Source of the DNA: Arenimonas sp.
Lineage (GTDB): Bacteria; Pseudomonadota; Gammaproteobacteria; Xanthomonadales; Xanthomonadaceae
Assembly: GCF_022842045.1 (NCBI RefSeq)
Contig: NZ_JALHQI010000016.1
Coordinates: 1 to 47,520 of the forward strand
DNA: 47,520 bases
Reading direction: 5' to 3'
A model generated the notes under the pieces. The model was not told the DNA's origin and made no database searches. It saw only the letters and a list, made by a program, of their open reading frames with translations. This document shows positions 1 through 8,373 of the stretch, in pieces. Within the stretch, counting starts at the first letter, position 1. Each line of letters opens with the position of its first letter. The position numbers and the translations under genes were made by a program.

Positions 1-876
1 GCCGTGGCCGCGCCCGCCGGGGCTGCCGGCCAGCCCGCGCCGGGCGCGGCGTTCCGGGTCGATCCCTACGCCGGCTCGACCGTGCGTGAGGACGACACGC
101 TGGCCTTCGACGCCTACGACTTCGTGGTCGGCAAGGAGAGCAACGGCGACCTGCGGGCGCGCACCGTCGAGGGCCGCGTCACCCGCACGCTGTACAACAA
201 TCCCTCGGGCCGCTCCACGCTGGAGATCGCCCGCAACTACGAACAGGCGCTGCGCGGCCGCGGCCTGCGCATCGTGCACCAGTGCGCCGGCCGCGATGCC
301 TGCGGCGGCACCGGCAACCGCGAGGCCAACTGGAACAACGTGGCCGGTATGAACATCGGCGTCGGCGGCGACTTCCGCTACGTCGCCGCCGAGGGCGTGG
401 TCGGCAGCCGCCAGGTCAGCGTCGCGGTGATGGTGAACAAGCAGCGCACCTGGGTCACCGTGGTCGAGGGCGCGGCGATGCAGACCGGCCAGGTCGGCGT
501 GAACGCCGACGCGCTGGCGGCCGAGCTGGCCGAAGGCGGCAAGGTGCGCCTGGACGGCATCTATTTCGACACCGGCAAGGCCACGCTGAAGGCCGAATCG
601 CGCGCGGCGCTGGCCGAGGTGGCCGAACTGATGCGCCGCGACCCGTCGCTCAAGCTCGAGATCGTCGGCCACACCGATGGCGTCGGCGATGCCTCGGTGA
701 ACCTGCGCCTGAGCGAATCGCGCGCACTGGCCGTGCGCGCCGCGCTGGTGATCGACCACGGCGTCGCCGATCGCCGGCTCAAGGCCCGCGGCGCCGGCGA
801 AGCCGAGCCCGTGGCGCCGAACGACAGCGAGGCCGGCCGTGCGCTCAACCGCCGCGTCGAGCTGGTGAAGCAGTGA
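1..876 (+). CDS. OmpA-family outer membrane protein with peptidoglycan-binding C-terminus (5' partial)
   Basis: The reading frame is open from the first base and no signal peptide is seen, so the start lies upstream of the window; a GTG at base 4 has no ribosome binding site. About 290 residues are visible. The first ~170 resemble the DUF4892-type domain found in front of OmpA modules, with Cys residues around 94-100. Residues ~180-290 form an OmpA-like peptidoglycan-associated domain: an FDTGKATL-like strand, the GHTDGVG turn, NLRLSESRA with the Arg expected to contact diaminopimelate, and the terminal GRALNRRVEL. It probably ties the outer membrane to the cell wall. It is the first visible gene of an operon whose next start overlaps its stop. 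The OmpA domain is secure; the N-terminal domain name is less so. Confidence 0.85.
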   Translation, partial: AVAAPAGAAGQPAPGAAFRVDPYAGSTVREDDTLAFDAYDFVVGKESNGDLRARTVEGRVTRTLYNNPSGRSTLEIARNYEQALRGRGLRIVHQCAGRDACGGTGNREANWNNVAGMNIGVGGDFRYVAAEGVVGSRQVSVAVMVNKQRTWVTVVEGAAMQTGQVGVNADALAAELAEGGKVRLDGIYFDTGKATLKAESRAALAEVAELMRRDPSLKLEIVGHTDGVGDASVNLRLSESRALAVRAALVIDHGVADRRLKARGAGEAEPVAPNDSEAGRALNRRVELVKQ

Positions 877-1439
877 GGCCGGCCGTGTCCCGCCGCGGCG
901 TGGCCCGGTTGGCCGCCGGCCTGCTCGCTGCCGCCGCGATGTCGGCGCAGGCCGCGGAGCCGTCGGCTTGGTGCGACGCGCTGTTCCCGGTGGAAGACAT
1001 CGCCGCCGTGATCGGCGCCGATCGTGCCGCCGGCATCGCCCGTCGCGCCAGCAGCGTGGTGCCGGAGGACGACCGCCGCTGCAGTCGGATTTACAGCATC
1101 GGCGACGACCGTTTCTCCGACGAGCTGGTGCTCATGGTTTCTCCCGCGCGCGATGCCGCCAGCGCAGTGGCGACGGTCAACCGCATGGCCCGCGAAACCG
1201 GCGTGCGCCGCTTCGGCCTGTCTCGGCCGGAAGGCCTCGGCGCCTCGGCGGTGCACTTCCGCCAGCCCGATCCGCTGGCCTCGCACCGCATGGAGTTCAA
1301 CGTCAGCTTCGCGCTCGCCGATCGCGTGGTGGAGCTGCGCTACTTCAACGTGGACGACGCCAAGCCCAACAAGTTCCTCCAGGCCAGCAGCGAGCTGGAA
1401 GCCATTGCCCGGCGCGTCGCCGAACGGGGCCTGCCGTGA
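873..1439 (+). CDS. Exported protein of unknown function
   Basis: The GTG at 873 overlaps the upstream stop in a GTGA, which suggests translational coupling; GTG at 885 is an alternative start. The 188-residue product begins with a short basic stretch, a hydrophobic Ala/Leu core and an SAQAAEP cleavage-like site, so it is probably secreted to the periplasm. The mature part has two Cys (in SAWCDALF and DRRCSRIY) that could form a disulfide. I do not recognise the family. It sits between an OmpA-like gene and two more envelope genes with 4-nt overlaps, so an envelope role is likely by context only. Confidence 0.7.
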   Translation: MRPAVSRRGVARLAAGLLAAAAMSAQAAEPSAWCDALFPVEDIAAVIGADRAAGIARRASSVVPEDDRRCSRIYSIGDDRFSDELVLMVSPARDAASAVATVNRMARETGVRRFGLSRPEGLGASAVHFRQPDPLASHRMEFNVSFALADRVVELRYFNVDDAKPNKFLQASSELEAIARRVAERGLP

Positions 1440-2734
1440 ACGCGCGCGGCTGGGTGGCCGTGGGCGTGGCGGTGGTGATTGCCGGCGGCGTGCTGGCGGC
1501 CTCGGGCGTGATGCCGCTGCCTGGGCTGCGACCGCCGCCGATCGAGGTGGTGGAGTCGGGCAGCGACGCGGCGCGGGCGGCGGGCGAAGTGACCGCGCCG
1601 ACGCCGGTGGATCCGTTCGCGCCGGCCATCCCGATCGTCGAGTCCGGCAGTGAGGCAGCGCGCGACCTGGTCGGGGAAATGTACGTGCCGCTGCCGCCGA
1701 TGCACGACCCGTTCGAGCTGCCGTCCATCCCGGTGGTGGAAAGCGGCACCGACGAGGCCTGGATCGCGCACGGCGAGGAGATCATCAACGTCGCCGAGCA
1801 GGAGCGGCTGGCCGAGCGCCGGCGCCGGATCGAGCAGCTGTTCAGCGCCAACAGCGCGTTCCCGCCCAACCCCGAATCCGAGCTGGGCCGCTACCGGTTC
1901 GACCTCCGCATCCTGCAGCTGGTCGACTCCTCGCGCGGGCTCGACCGCCTCAACTACTACGTCAACAGCGCCGACAACAGCCAGCTGTTCCTGGCCACGG
2001 ATCTCGGCGACCTGATCCCGCCGGGCACCTTCGCCAACGGCGAACTGCACTTCGTGCTGCGCCAGGCCGACGGCGACACCCTGGCCTGCGGCAAGCACGC
2101 CGACATCGGCGACGCCTGCCTGATGCTGGGCGAGGACCTCGGCTCGGCCTTCGCCTGGTTCCGCGACATGAACCTGCACCGCCGCTTCCTCGACACCCTC
2201 CCGCGCGTGCCGCAAACCCTGGGCGAAGGCCCGGGCGGCAACGTGCAGGGCCTCCGCGGCAAAGGCGAGGACGGCTTCATGCAGATGTGGGTGGGCCGCA
2301 ACCCCAGCCCGATCGCCACGCAGATGCCCTTCCTGGGCGCCGGCGTGGGCGTGATGAAGGACTTCCGCATCCGCGCCAACCGCACCGTTCACCGTACGCG
2401 CTGGGAAGGCGGCGACATCGACGGCGGCGACCTGGTGATCGACCTGATCGAGCTGGCACCGGCGCGCATGGAGCGCGATACCTCGCTGTACCGCATCGTC
2501 ACCGCCTTCACCGCCCAAGGCCTGGAAGAGGCGATGGCGATCGGTAACCAGGTGCCCGACGTCGTCGCCCAGGCCACCGCGATCCGGGAGGCGCTGGACG
2601 CCTGCCCCGCGGGCCGCGCCGGCAGCGACTGCCGCAAGTTCCACCGCGAGCGCATGAAGGAGCTCGACCAGCGCATGCGCGACCAGGCCCTCGACTTCGG
2701 CCGCCGCCACGGGCTGCCGGTTGGCGAAGACTGA
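1436..2734 (+). CDS. Membrane-anchored protein with three VVESGSD repeats, unknown function
   Basis: The GTG at 1436 overlaps the preceding stop (GTGA), giving 432 residues. An N-terminal hydrophobic segment (about residues 5-28) should act as an uncleaved anchor or signal. It is followed by three imperfect repeats, each carrying [EP]VVESG[ST][DE] or IVESGSE and an acidic Gly-Glu end, at about residues 38-50, 67-80 and 101-115, then a charged helix (AERRRRIEQLF). The remaining ~300 residues contain two Cys pairs (LACGKHADIGDACLM and DACPAGRAGSDCR). I do not recognise a family. It shares an operon with the exported genes on both sides and probably faces the periplasm. Confidence 0.7.
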   Translation: MNARGWVAVGVAVVIAGGVLAASGVMPLPGLRPPPIEVVESGSDAARAAGEVTAPTPVDPFAPAIPIVESGSEAARDLVGEMYVPLPPMHDPFELPSIPVVESGTDEAWIAHGEEIINVAEQERLAERRRRIEQLFSANSAFPPNPESELGRYRFDLRILQLVDSSRGLDRLNYYVNSADNSQLFLATDLGDLIPPGTFANGELHFVLRQADGDTLACGKHADIGDACLMLGEDLGSAFAWFRDMNLHRRFLDTLPRVPQTLGEGPGGNVQGLRGKGEDGFMQMWVGRNPSPIATQMPFLGAGVGVMKDFRIRANRTVHRTRWEGGDIDGGDLVIDLIELAPARMERDTSLYRIVTAFTAQGLEEAMAIGNQVPDVVAQATAIREALDACPAGRAGSDCRKFHRERMKELDQRMRDQALDFGRRHGLPVGED

Positions 2735-2758
2735 CCCCCCGCACCAAGGAGACGCCGC

Positions 2759-3250
2759 ATGAAGACCCTGCCTTTCCTGCTGTCGGCCGCCACGGTTGGC
2801 CTGCTGGCCCTGCTGCCGCCCGCCGTCGAAGCCCAGGATCCGCCGCCGCCGCTCGACTGCCGCGCCGTCCAAGCCATCGGCACCGCGATGCGCGACGAGA
2901 TCCTGGCCGAGCTCAACGCCGGCCTCAGCGACGAGCCGATCGAGATCAGCCGCCGCAAGTCGATCTTCGTGCGCGAAGTGGTGGACATCCGCTTCGAGGG
3001 CTGCAAGCTGTTCGCCAAGGCCGCCGTCGAGCTCGAGCGCAAGGTGCGCCGCGATGCCGACGGCTATGCCTTCGTCACCGGCAACGTGGTTTCGATGCGA
3101 CTGCGTCCGACGCGCCAGGTGTGCCTGGACCGCAAGCCCAAGGTGCAGCGGATGGAGATGAGCCACACGCTCAACATCGGCGAGCGCGTCTACACCCGTG
3201 TCGCCAACAAGGTCTATCCGCCGGACCGCTGCTTCCCGGCCGAGGGCTAG
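2759..3250 (+). CDS. Secreted protein of unknown function
   Basis: This is the last gene of the first operon, 163 residues. An AGGAG box sits 7-8 bases before the ATG. A clear signal peptide (MKTLPFLLSAATVGLLALL, cleavage near VEAQD) precedes a Pro-rich stretch and a mature domain with four Cys (LDCRAV, EGCKLF, QVCLDR, DRCFPA), which suggests two disulfides in the periplasm. The family is not recognised. Its stop codon overlaps, on the opposite strand, the stop of tatD: the four bases CTAG at 3247-3250 serve both genes. Confidence 0.75.
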   Translation: MKTLPFLLSAATVGLLALLPPAVEAQDPPPPLDCRAVQAIGTAMRDEILAELNAGLSDEPIEISRRKSIFVREVVDIRFEGCKLFAKAAVELERKVRRDADGYAFVTGNVVSMRLRPTRQVCLDRKPKVQRMEMSHTLNIGERVYTRVANKVYPPDRCFPAEG

Positions 3251-4047
3251 CGGCGCGCGGCCGGCAGGCCGAAGAAGGACGCGGCGGTGGCCGTGGTGGC
3301 CGCGGCGGCCACGGCCACGTCCTCGCCGCGGTCGCGGGCCAGCTCCTCGATGATGTGGGCCAGGTACATCGGCTCGTTGCGGCGGTGGCTGGGCATCGGC
3401 TTCACGGTGCGCGGCAGCAGGTAGGGCGCGTCGGTCTCGACCATCAGGCGGTCGGCCGGGATGTCCTTCACGAACTCGCGCAGGTGCTGGCCCCGGCGTT
3501 CGTCGCACAGCCAGCCGGTGATGCCGATGTGCCAGTCCTGGTCGAGGTAGTCGAAGCACTCAGCGCGGGTGCCGGTGAAGCAGTGCACCACCACCGGGCC
3601 GAGCTGGCCCTCGAAGGCCTTCATGATCGCCATGAAGTCGCCGTGGGCGTCGCGCTGGTGCAGGAACAGGGGCAGTTTGGTTTCCGCGGCCAGTTCCAGC
3701 TGGCGCTCGAAGGCGCTGCGCTGCGCCGGGCGCGGCGAGAAATCACGGTGGTAATCGAGGCCGCACTCGCCGGCGGCCACGACTTCGGGCTCGGCCTGGA
3801 GCGCCCGCAGCTCGGCGATGCCCTCGGCCGTGCACTCGGTGGCGTGGTGCGGGTGGATGCCGGCGGTGGCCCAGAGCAGGCCCGGGTGCGCCTTGGCCAG
3901 TTCCAGCGCCCGCACCGCCCCGGCGCGGCTGGCGCCGGTGACCACCAGCCGCGTCACCCCGGCCAGCACCGCCCGCTGCAGCACGGCGTCCAGGTCGGCG
4001 TCGAAGCTTTCGTGGCCCAGGTTGGCGCCGATGTCGATCAATTCCAT
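3247..4047 (-). CDS. tatD: TatD-family metal-dependent DNase
   Basis: The 266-residue product matches the length and motif order of E. coli TatD, a Mg-dependent 3'-5' exonuclease of the amidohydrolase superfamily linked to repair of oxidative DNA damage. Visible motifs: a start region IDIGANL where the usual H-x-H is replaced by x-x-N as in TatD proper, GIHPHH, the metal-binding Glu in GECGLDYHR, HCFTGT, GITGWLCDERRG and ETDAPYLLPR. The ATG at 4047 has AGGA upstream; an in-frame ATG nine codons earlier is less well placed. It is convergent with the preceding secreted-protein gene and shares its stop-codon bases. Confidence 0.93.
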   Translation of the reverse strand: MELIDIGANLGHESFDADLDAVLQRAVLAGVTRLVVTGASRAGAVRALELAKAHPGLLWATAGIHPHHATECTAEGIAELRALQAEPEVVAAGECGLDYHRDFSPRPAQRSAFERQLELAAETKLPLFLHQRDAHGDFMAIMKAFEGQLGPVVVHCFTGTRAECFDYLDQDWHIGITGWLCDERRGQHLREFVKDIPADRLMVETDAPYLLPRTVKPMPSHRRNEPMYLAHIIEELARDRGEDVAVAAAATTATAASFFGLPAARR

Positions 4048-4124
4048 GAACGGATCCTGTTCGCGAGGCCGCAATTCTAGCCGCCGGGCGTCAACCGCGG
4101 GCCGCGGGCCGCGTTCTGGCGGGC

Positions 4125-5258
4125 ATGACCCGATCCGGCTGGCTTGCCTTCACGCTCACCCTTGGCCTGGGTGCCCTGTGCCTGCCGGGCACGGGCGCGG
4201 CGCGGCCCACGTACGACCTGCAGCCGGTGCGGCTGGCGGTGCAGGCGCTGGTGGGCGACTACGCCCTCGACGGTGCCTCGCTGCGGCTCGCCCGCGAGGG
4301 CCAGGTGCTGATGCAGGAAAGCTTCGGCGGCTACCGCGGCGACGAGCGCGTGGCCATCGCCTCGGCCAGCAAGTGGCTGTCGGCGCTGGTGCTGGGAAGG
4401 CTGGTCGAACGCGGCGTGCTGGCCTGGGACAGCCGCGTGGGCGACTACTTCCCGGACGCGCCGGCGCCGACCCGGGCCATCACGCTGGCCCAGCTGTTCT
4501 CCCACACCGCCGGCATGGACGTGGACGACGCGCCCTGCCTCTCGAACCGGCTGACCACGCTGCAGGACTGCGCACGGCAGATCCTCGGCACGCCCCTGGT
4601 GTACGCGCCGGGTACCGGCTTTGCCTATGGCGGCAATTCGATGCAGGTGGCCGGCGCGATGGCCGAGCGCGCGACCGGCGAGGGCTGGGACGCGCTGTTC
4701 ATCGCCGAAGTGGTGGCGCCCCTGGGACTGAGCGGCACCGACTGGAGCACGGCCAGTCTGCTGCCGGGCTATGTCCCCACCCCGAACCCGCGAATCGCCG
4801 GCGGCGCGCGCTCGACGCTGGATGACTATGGCCGGGTGGTGGACATGGCACTGGCGGCCGGACGCCACGGCCACCAGGTCTACCTGCGCGACGACACCAT
4901 CGCCGCAATGGCGATCGATCGCGCCGCAGGCCTCCCGGTCTATTTCTCGCCCGTCGGTGGCCGGGGCTACGGCTACGGCATCGGCCAGTGGGTGGAAGCC
5001 AAGGACGCGCGCGGCAACACGCTGCGCGTCTCCAGCCCCGGCGCCTTCGGCTTCACGCCCTGGGTGGACTGGCGCAACGGCAGCAACGGCGTGCTGCTGG
5101 TGCGCGGCAATGGCTCGGCGATGCGTGAAGACCTGACCGCGATCGAGCTGCTGGCACTGCAGCAGCTCGACTTCCAGCGCTACACCCAGTCGGTGAAGCG
5201 CACCGTGCGCCCGCAGGGACGCCGTCCAACGCTCGACGCGAGGCGTCGCGCTCTCTAG
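4125..5258 (+). CDS. Secreted serine hydrolase (beta-lactamase/esterase class C fold)
   Basis: The 377-residue protein has a signal peptide (hydrophobic residues ~5-22, cleavage near GAARP) and the penicillin-binding/class C beta-lactamase fold. The nucleophile motif SxxK is SASK at residues 80-83. The second-motif region is FAYGGNSM near residue 166, with the Tyr expected to act as base. LFSHTAGM and a Gly-rich segment near RGYGYGIGQW fit the family. Members include esterases, DD-peptidases and 6-aminohexanoate hydrolases, so the substrate cannot be fixed; a true beta-lactamase is not implied. It lies nine bases before hrpB on the same strand and may be co-transcribed with it. Confidence 0.85.
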   Translation: MTRSGWLAFTLTLGLGALCLPGTGAARPTYDLQPVRLAVQALVGDYALDGASLRLAREGQVLMQESFGGYRGDERVAIASASKWLSALVLGRLVERGVLAWDSRVGDYFPDAPAPTRAITLAQLFSHTAGMDVDDAPCLSNRLTTLQDCARQILGTPLVYAPGTGFAYGGNSMQVAGAMAERATGEGWDALFIAEVVAPLGLSGTDWSTASLLPGYVPTPNPRIAGGARSTLDDYGRVVDMALAAGRHGHQVYLRDDTIAAMAIDRAAGLPVYFSPVGGRGYGYGIGQWVEAKDARGNTLRVSSPGAFGFTPWVDWRNGSNGVLLVRGNGSAMREDLTAIELLALQQLDFQRYTQSVKRTVRPQGRRPTLDARRRAL

Positions 5259-5267
5259 CCTAGCGCG

Positions 5268-7769
5268 GTGAAACCCGCCGCCACCCGCCCCGACTTCCCG
5301 ATCGCCGGGCTGCTGCCGCAGCTGTTGGCCAGCCTTGAGGCGCACCCGCGCCTGGTGCTCGAGGCCCCGCCTGGTGCTGGCAAGACCACGCAGGTGCCGC
5401 TGGCCCTGCTGTCGGCCCCGTGGCGCGGTGACGGCCGCCTCCTGATGCTGGAACCGCGCCGCGTGGCCGCGCGCGCCGCCGCCGGCTTCATGGCGCGCCA
5501 GCTGGGCGAGGTGCCCGGCGAGACCGTGGGCTACCGCATCCGCTTCGAAGCCAAGGTCAGCGCGCGCACGCGCGTGGAAGTGGTGACCGAAGGCATCCTC
5601 ACCCGCATGATCCAGGACGATCCCACGCTCGAGGGCGTGGCCGCGATCGTGTTCGACGAATTCCACGAACGCCACCTCGCCGGCGACCTGGGCCTGGCGT
5701 TGGCGCTGGACGTGCAGTCGCAGCTGCGCGAGGACCTGCGCATCCTCGTGATGTCGGCGACGCTGGACGGCGAGAAGCTCGCCCGCTTCCTCGATGCGCC
5801 GCGGCTGACCAGCGCCGGCCGCAGTTTCCCGGTGGCGGTGTCGCATTTCCCGGCGCGGCGGGATGAACCGCTGATGGCGCAGCTGAAGCGCTGCGTGGTG
5901 GAGGCGGTGGCGAAGCATCCTGGAGACTTGCTGGTGTTCCTGCCGGGGCAGCGGGAGATTGGCGACGCCGCGCGACTGCTGGCCGAGGCCGCGATGCCGG
6001 ATGATCCGGCCGTGCTGCCGCTGCATGGCGACCTCCCCCTCGAAGCCCAATCCGCCGCCCTCGCCGAAGACCCCGCGGGCCGCCGCCGCATCGTCCTCGC
6101 CACCAACGTCGCCGAAAGCTCGGTCACCTTGCCGGGCGTGCGCGTAGTGATCGACGCCGGCCTGGCCCGCGAGCCGCGCTACGAGCCGAACTCCGGTTTC
6201 TCGCGGCTCGACACCGTCACCATCTCGCAGGCCTCGGCCGACCAGCGCGCAGGCCGCGCGGGCCGCGTCGCAGAGGGCTGGGCATATCGGCTGTGGCCGC
6301 AATCGCAGCGGCTCGAGCCGATGCGCACGCCCGAGATCGCCCAGGTCGAACTGGCCGGCCTCGCGCTCGAACTCGCCGCCTGGGGCGCCGCCGACCTGCG
6401 CTTCGTGGACGCGCCCCCGCCCGGCCCGCTGGCCGCCGCGCGCGAGCTGCTGCAGCGACTGGGCGCGCTCGATGACGGGCAGCGCATCACCGCGGTCGGC
6501 CGCGAGCTGATGGCGCTGGGCACGCACCCGCGCCTGGCCGCGATGCTGAAGGCACCGCGCGATGCCGCGGAGAAGGCCTTGGCCTGCGATCTAGCGGCGC
6601 TGGTGGAGGCCCGCGATCCCCTGCGGGGACGACGCGACGACATCGCCAGCCGCTGGCAGGCCCTCGCCGCGTTCCGCAAAGGCCGCGTGGGTCCCGACGC
6701 CAACCGCGGCGCCCTGGCCGCCATCGACAGCGCCGCCAAACAGTGGCGCCGCCGCCTGCGCGTGGATGCCGCGCCGCCCGACGACGCGCCGGCCCACCTG
6801 CTCGGCGACCTGCTCGCGCACGCCTTCCCCGACCGCATCGCCCGCCAGCACCCGGGCGAACCGCGCCGCTACCAGCTGGCGAACGGCCGCATGGCGCGGA
6901 TCTTCGACGACAGCGCCCTGTTCGGCGAACCCTGGATCGTGGCCAGCGAGCTTCGCTTCGAGGCCAAGGACTCGCTGGTGCTGCGCGGCGCCCCGGTGGA
7001 CGAAGCGCGCCTGCAGCGCGACTTCCCCGAACGCTTCTTCGAAGGCGACGTGGTGCGCTGGGACCCTGACGCCCGCGCCCTGGTCGCCCGGCGCGAGCGC
7101 CGCTTCGACCGCATCACCCTCGAATCCAAGCCCGCCGGCCGCCCCGACCCGGCGCTGGCCGCGCAGGCGCTCAGCGATGCCGTTGGCGAGCTCGGCCTGG
7201 ACGCGCTGCCGTGGACCGAAGGCCTCACCCAGTGGCGCGAGCGCGTGCGCTGCCTGCGCGAGTGGCTGCCCGAGCTGGGCCTGCCCGACCTGTCCGACGA
7301 GGCCCTGCTGGCCACCCGCGAGCAGTGGCTCAAGCCCGCCTTCGCCGGCAAGACCCGGCTCGACGCGCTCGACGAGGAGGCCCTGGGCGAGGCCCTGCGC
7401 TCCACGCTGGACTGGTCGCTGCGGCAGAAGCTCGACACCCTGGCCCCGCGCCGCATCACGGTGCCCTCGGGCATGGAGCGCGGCATCACCTACGAACACG
7501 GCCGGCCACCGGTGCTGGCGGTGAAGCTGCAGGAGCTGTTCGGCCTGGCCGACACCCCGCGCGTGGCCGAGGGCCGGGTGCCGCTGACCCTGCACCTGCT
7601 CTCGCCCGGCGGCAAACCGCTGCAGGTGACCCAGGACCTGCGCAGCTTCTGGGCCAACACCTACCCGGAAGTGCGCAAGGAAATGAAGGGCCGCTACCCG
7701 CGCCACCCCTGGCCCGATGATCCCTGGACCGCCACCGCCACCCACCGCGCCAAACCCCGCGGCACCTGA
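5268..7769 (+). CDS. hrpB: ATP-dependent helicase HrpB
   Basis: This 833-residue DEAH-type RNA helicase of the HrpB family starts at a GTG just after the previous stop. Motif I (APPGAGKTT) is at residues ~33-41, motif II is DEFH near 131, motif III is MSAT near 165, and the C-terminal helicase motifs (ATNVAESSVT and the QRAGRAGR arginine finger) follow. The C-terminal HrpB domain ends in the family's PRHPWPDDP-like tail. Length and motif order match HrpB of Escherichia and Xanthomonas, where it is a cytoplasmic helicase of incompletely known role. It is not the type III secretion regulator that shares the name. Confidence 0.95.
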   Translation: MKPAATRPDFPIAGLLPQLLASLEAHPRLVLEAPPGAGKTTQVPLALLSAPWRGDGRLLMLEPRRVAARAAAGFMARQLGEVPGETVGYRIRFEAKVSARTRVEVVTEGILTRMIQDDPTLEGVAAIVFDEFHERHLAGDLGLALALDVQSQLREDLRILVMSATLDGEKLARFLDAPRLTSAGRSFPVAVSHFPARRDEPLMAQLKRCVVEAVAKHPGDLLVFLPGQREIGDAARLLAEAAMPDDPAVLPLHGDLPLEAQSAALAEDPAGRRRIVLATNVAESSVTLPGVRVVIDAGLAREPRYEPNSGFSRLDTVTISQASADQRAGRAGRVAEGWAYRLWPQSQRLEPMRTPEIAQVELAGLALELAAWGAADLRFVDAPPPGPLAAARELLQRLGALDDGQRITAVGRELMALGTHPRLAAMLKAPRDAAEKALACDLAALVEARDPLRGRRDDIASRWQALAAFRKGRVGPDANRGALAAIDSAAKQWRRRLRVDAAPPDDAPAHLLGDLLAHAFPDRIARQHPGEPRRYQLANGRMARIFDDSALFGEPWIVASELRFEAKDSLVLRGAPVDEARLQRDFPERFFEGDVVRWDPDARALVARRERRFDRITLESKPAGRPDPALAAQALSDAVGELGLDALPWTEGLTQWRERVRCLREWLPELGLPDLSDEALLATREQWLKPAFAGKTRLDALDEEALGEALRSTLDWSLRQKLDTLAPRRITVPSGMERGITYEHGRPPVLAVKLQELFGLADTPRVAEGRVPLTLHLLSPGGKPLQVTQDLRSFWANTYPEVRKEMKGRYPRHPWPDDPWTATATHRAKPRGT

Positions 7770-7860
7770 GGCCTTCGAACGCGCGATGCGCCGTTCATAC
7801 GAATAGCGGTACGCTAACGACGCACTCGCGCTTCCCGCGCCCACCCCACGGAGACATGCC

Positions 7861-8280
7861 ATGAGCAAGACGAACAAGATCGTTTCGACCGCGCTGGCCA
7901 AGTTGAACGACGGCAGCGCGATGGCCAAGAAAGCCTGGAAGAATTCCGACCTCGCCGGCAAGGCCAGCGCCCTGGTCGGCGCCGGCGCGGGCCTGGCCGC
8001 GGTGAAGAAGGGCGGCGCGGCCGCGGTCAAGACCGTGCGCAAGCACCCGGTCGGGGCCGCCGTCACCGCCGCGACCCTGGCGGCCGTGGGCGCCGCGGTC
8101 TACATGGTCAACAAGAAGAAGAAAGCCGCGGCCGCCAAGCCCGCCGCGAAGAAGGCGAGCAAGCAGGTCGCCGCGAAGAAGGCCACCGCGCCGGCCAAGA
8201 AGGCCGCGGCGAAGAAGGCGCCCGCCAAGAAGGCCGCGGCCAAGAAGGCCCCGGCCAAGAAAGCCGCCGCCAAGAAGTAA
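7861..8280 (+). CDS. Histone H1-like protein with Lys/Ala-rich tail
   Basis: The 139-residue protein has GGAG upstream of its ATG. Its first ~75 residues carry Gly/Ala helices with a weakly hydrophobic stretch (VGAAVTAATLAAVGAAVYMV). The last ~60 residues are almost only Lys, Ala and Pro in tandem AKKA/PAKK repeats, like AlgP and bacterial H1-like nucleoid proteins. The tail should bind DNA or RNA without sequence preference. The repeats could change copy number by slippage. It ends just before a REP palindrome that may terminate its transcript. Whether the hydrophobic stretch is a membrane segment is uncertain. Confidence 0.75.
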   Translation: MSKTNKIVSTALAKLNDGSAMAKKAWKNSDLAGKASALVGAGAGLAAVKKGGAAAVKTVRKHPVGAAVTAATLAAVGAAVYMVNKKKKAAAAKPAAKKASKQVAAKKATAPAKKAAAKKAPAKKAAAKKAPAKKAAAKK

Positions 8281-8287
8281 GGCTCGA

Positions 8288-8352
8288 TGTAGGAGGGACT
8301 TCAGTCCCGAAGCTTTTCGGCGGGAAGCTTCGGGACTGAAGTCCCTCCTACA
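8288..8352. repeat. GTAG-headed REP palindrome, copy 1
   Basis: This 65-bp near-perfect inverted repeat starts with GTAGGAGGGACTTCAGTCCC and ends with its complement; the inner arms are GAAGCTT/AAGCTTC. Each half is itself a REP (GTAG head, then the small palindrome GGGACT-TC-AGTCCC), so the unit is a BIME-like pair. It lies between two convergent genes and probably acts as a bidirectional terminator. Related copies are at 18453, 23922, 27505 and 38420. Confidence 0.9.
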
Positions 8353-8373
8353 GTTCCTCCCACAACACTGCGA

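Noticed and set aside
1340-3559. A long minus-strand frame spanning several envelope genes.
   Set aside because: Arg/His/Ala-rich shadow frame; the opposing genes show signal peptides, ribosome binding sites and overlapping starts.
4125-5258. A beta-lactam resistance gene.
   Set aside because: The SxxK fold is shared with esterases and peptidases, and class-specific motifs such as KTG are not clearly present.
4077-6527. A long minus-strand frame opposite the serine hydrolase and hrpB genes.
   Set aside because: No motif or plausible composition; the plus strand carries SxxK and helicase motifs throughout.
5268-7769. HrpB as a type III secretion regulator.
   Set aside because: The sequence is a DEAH helicase; the shared name is historical and no type III genes are nearby.
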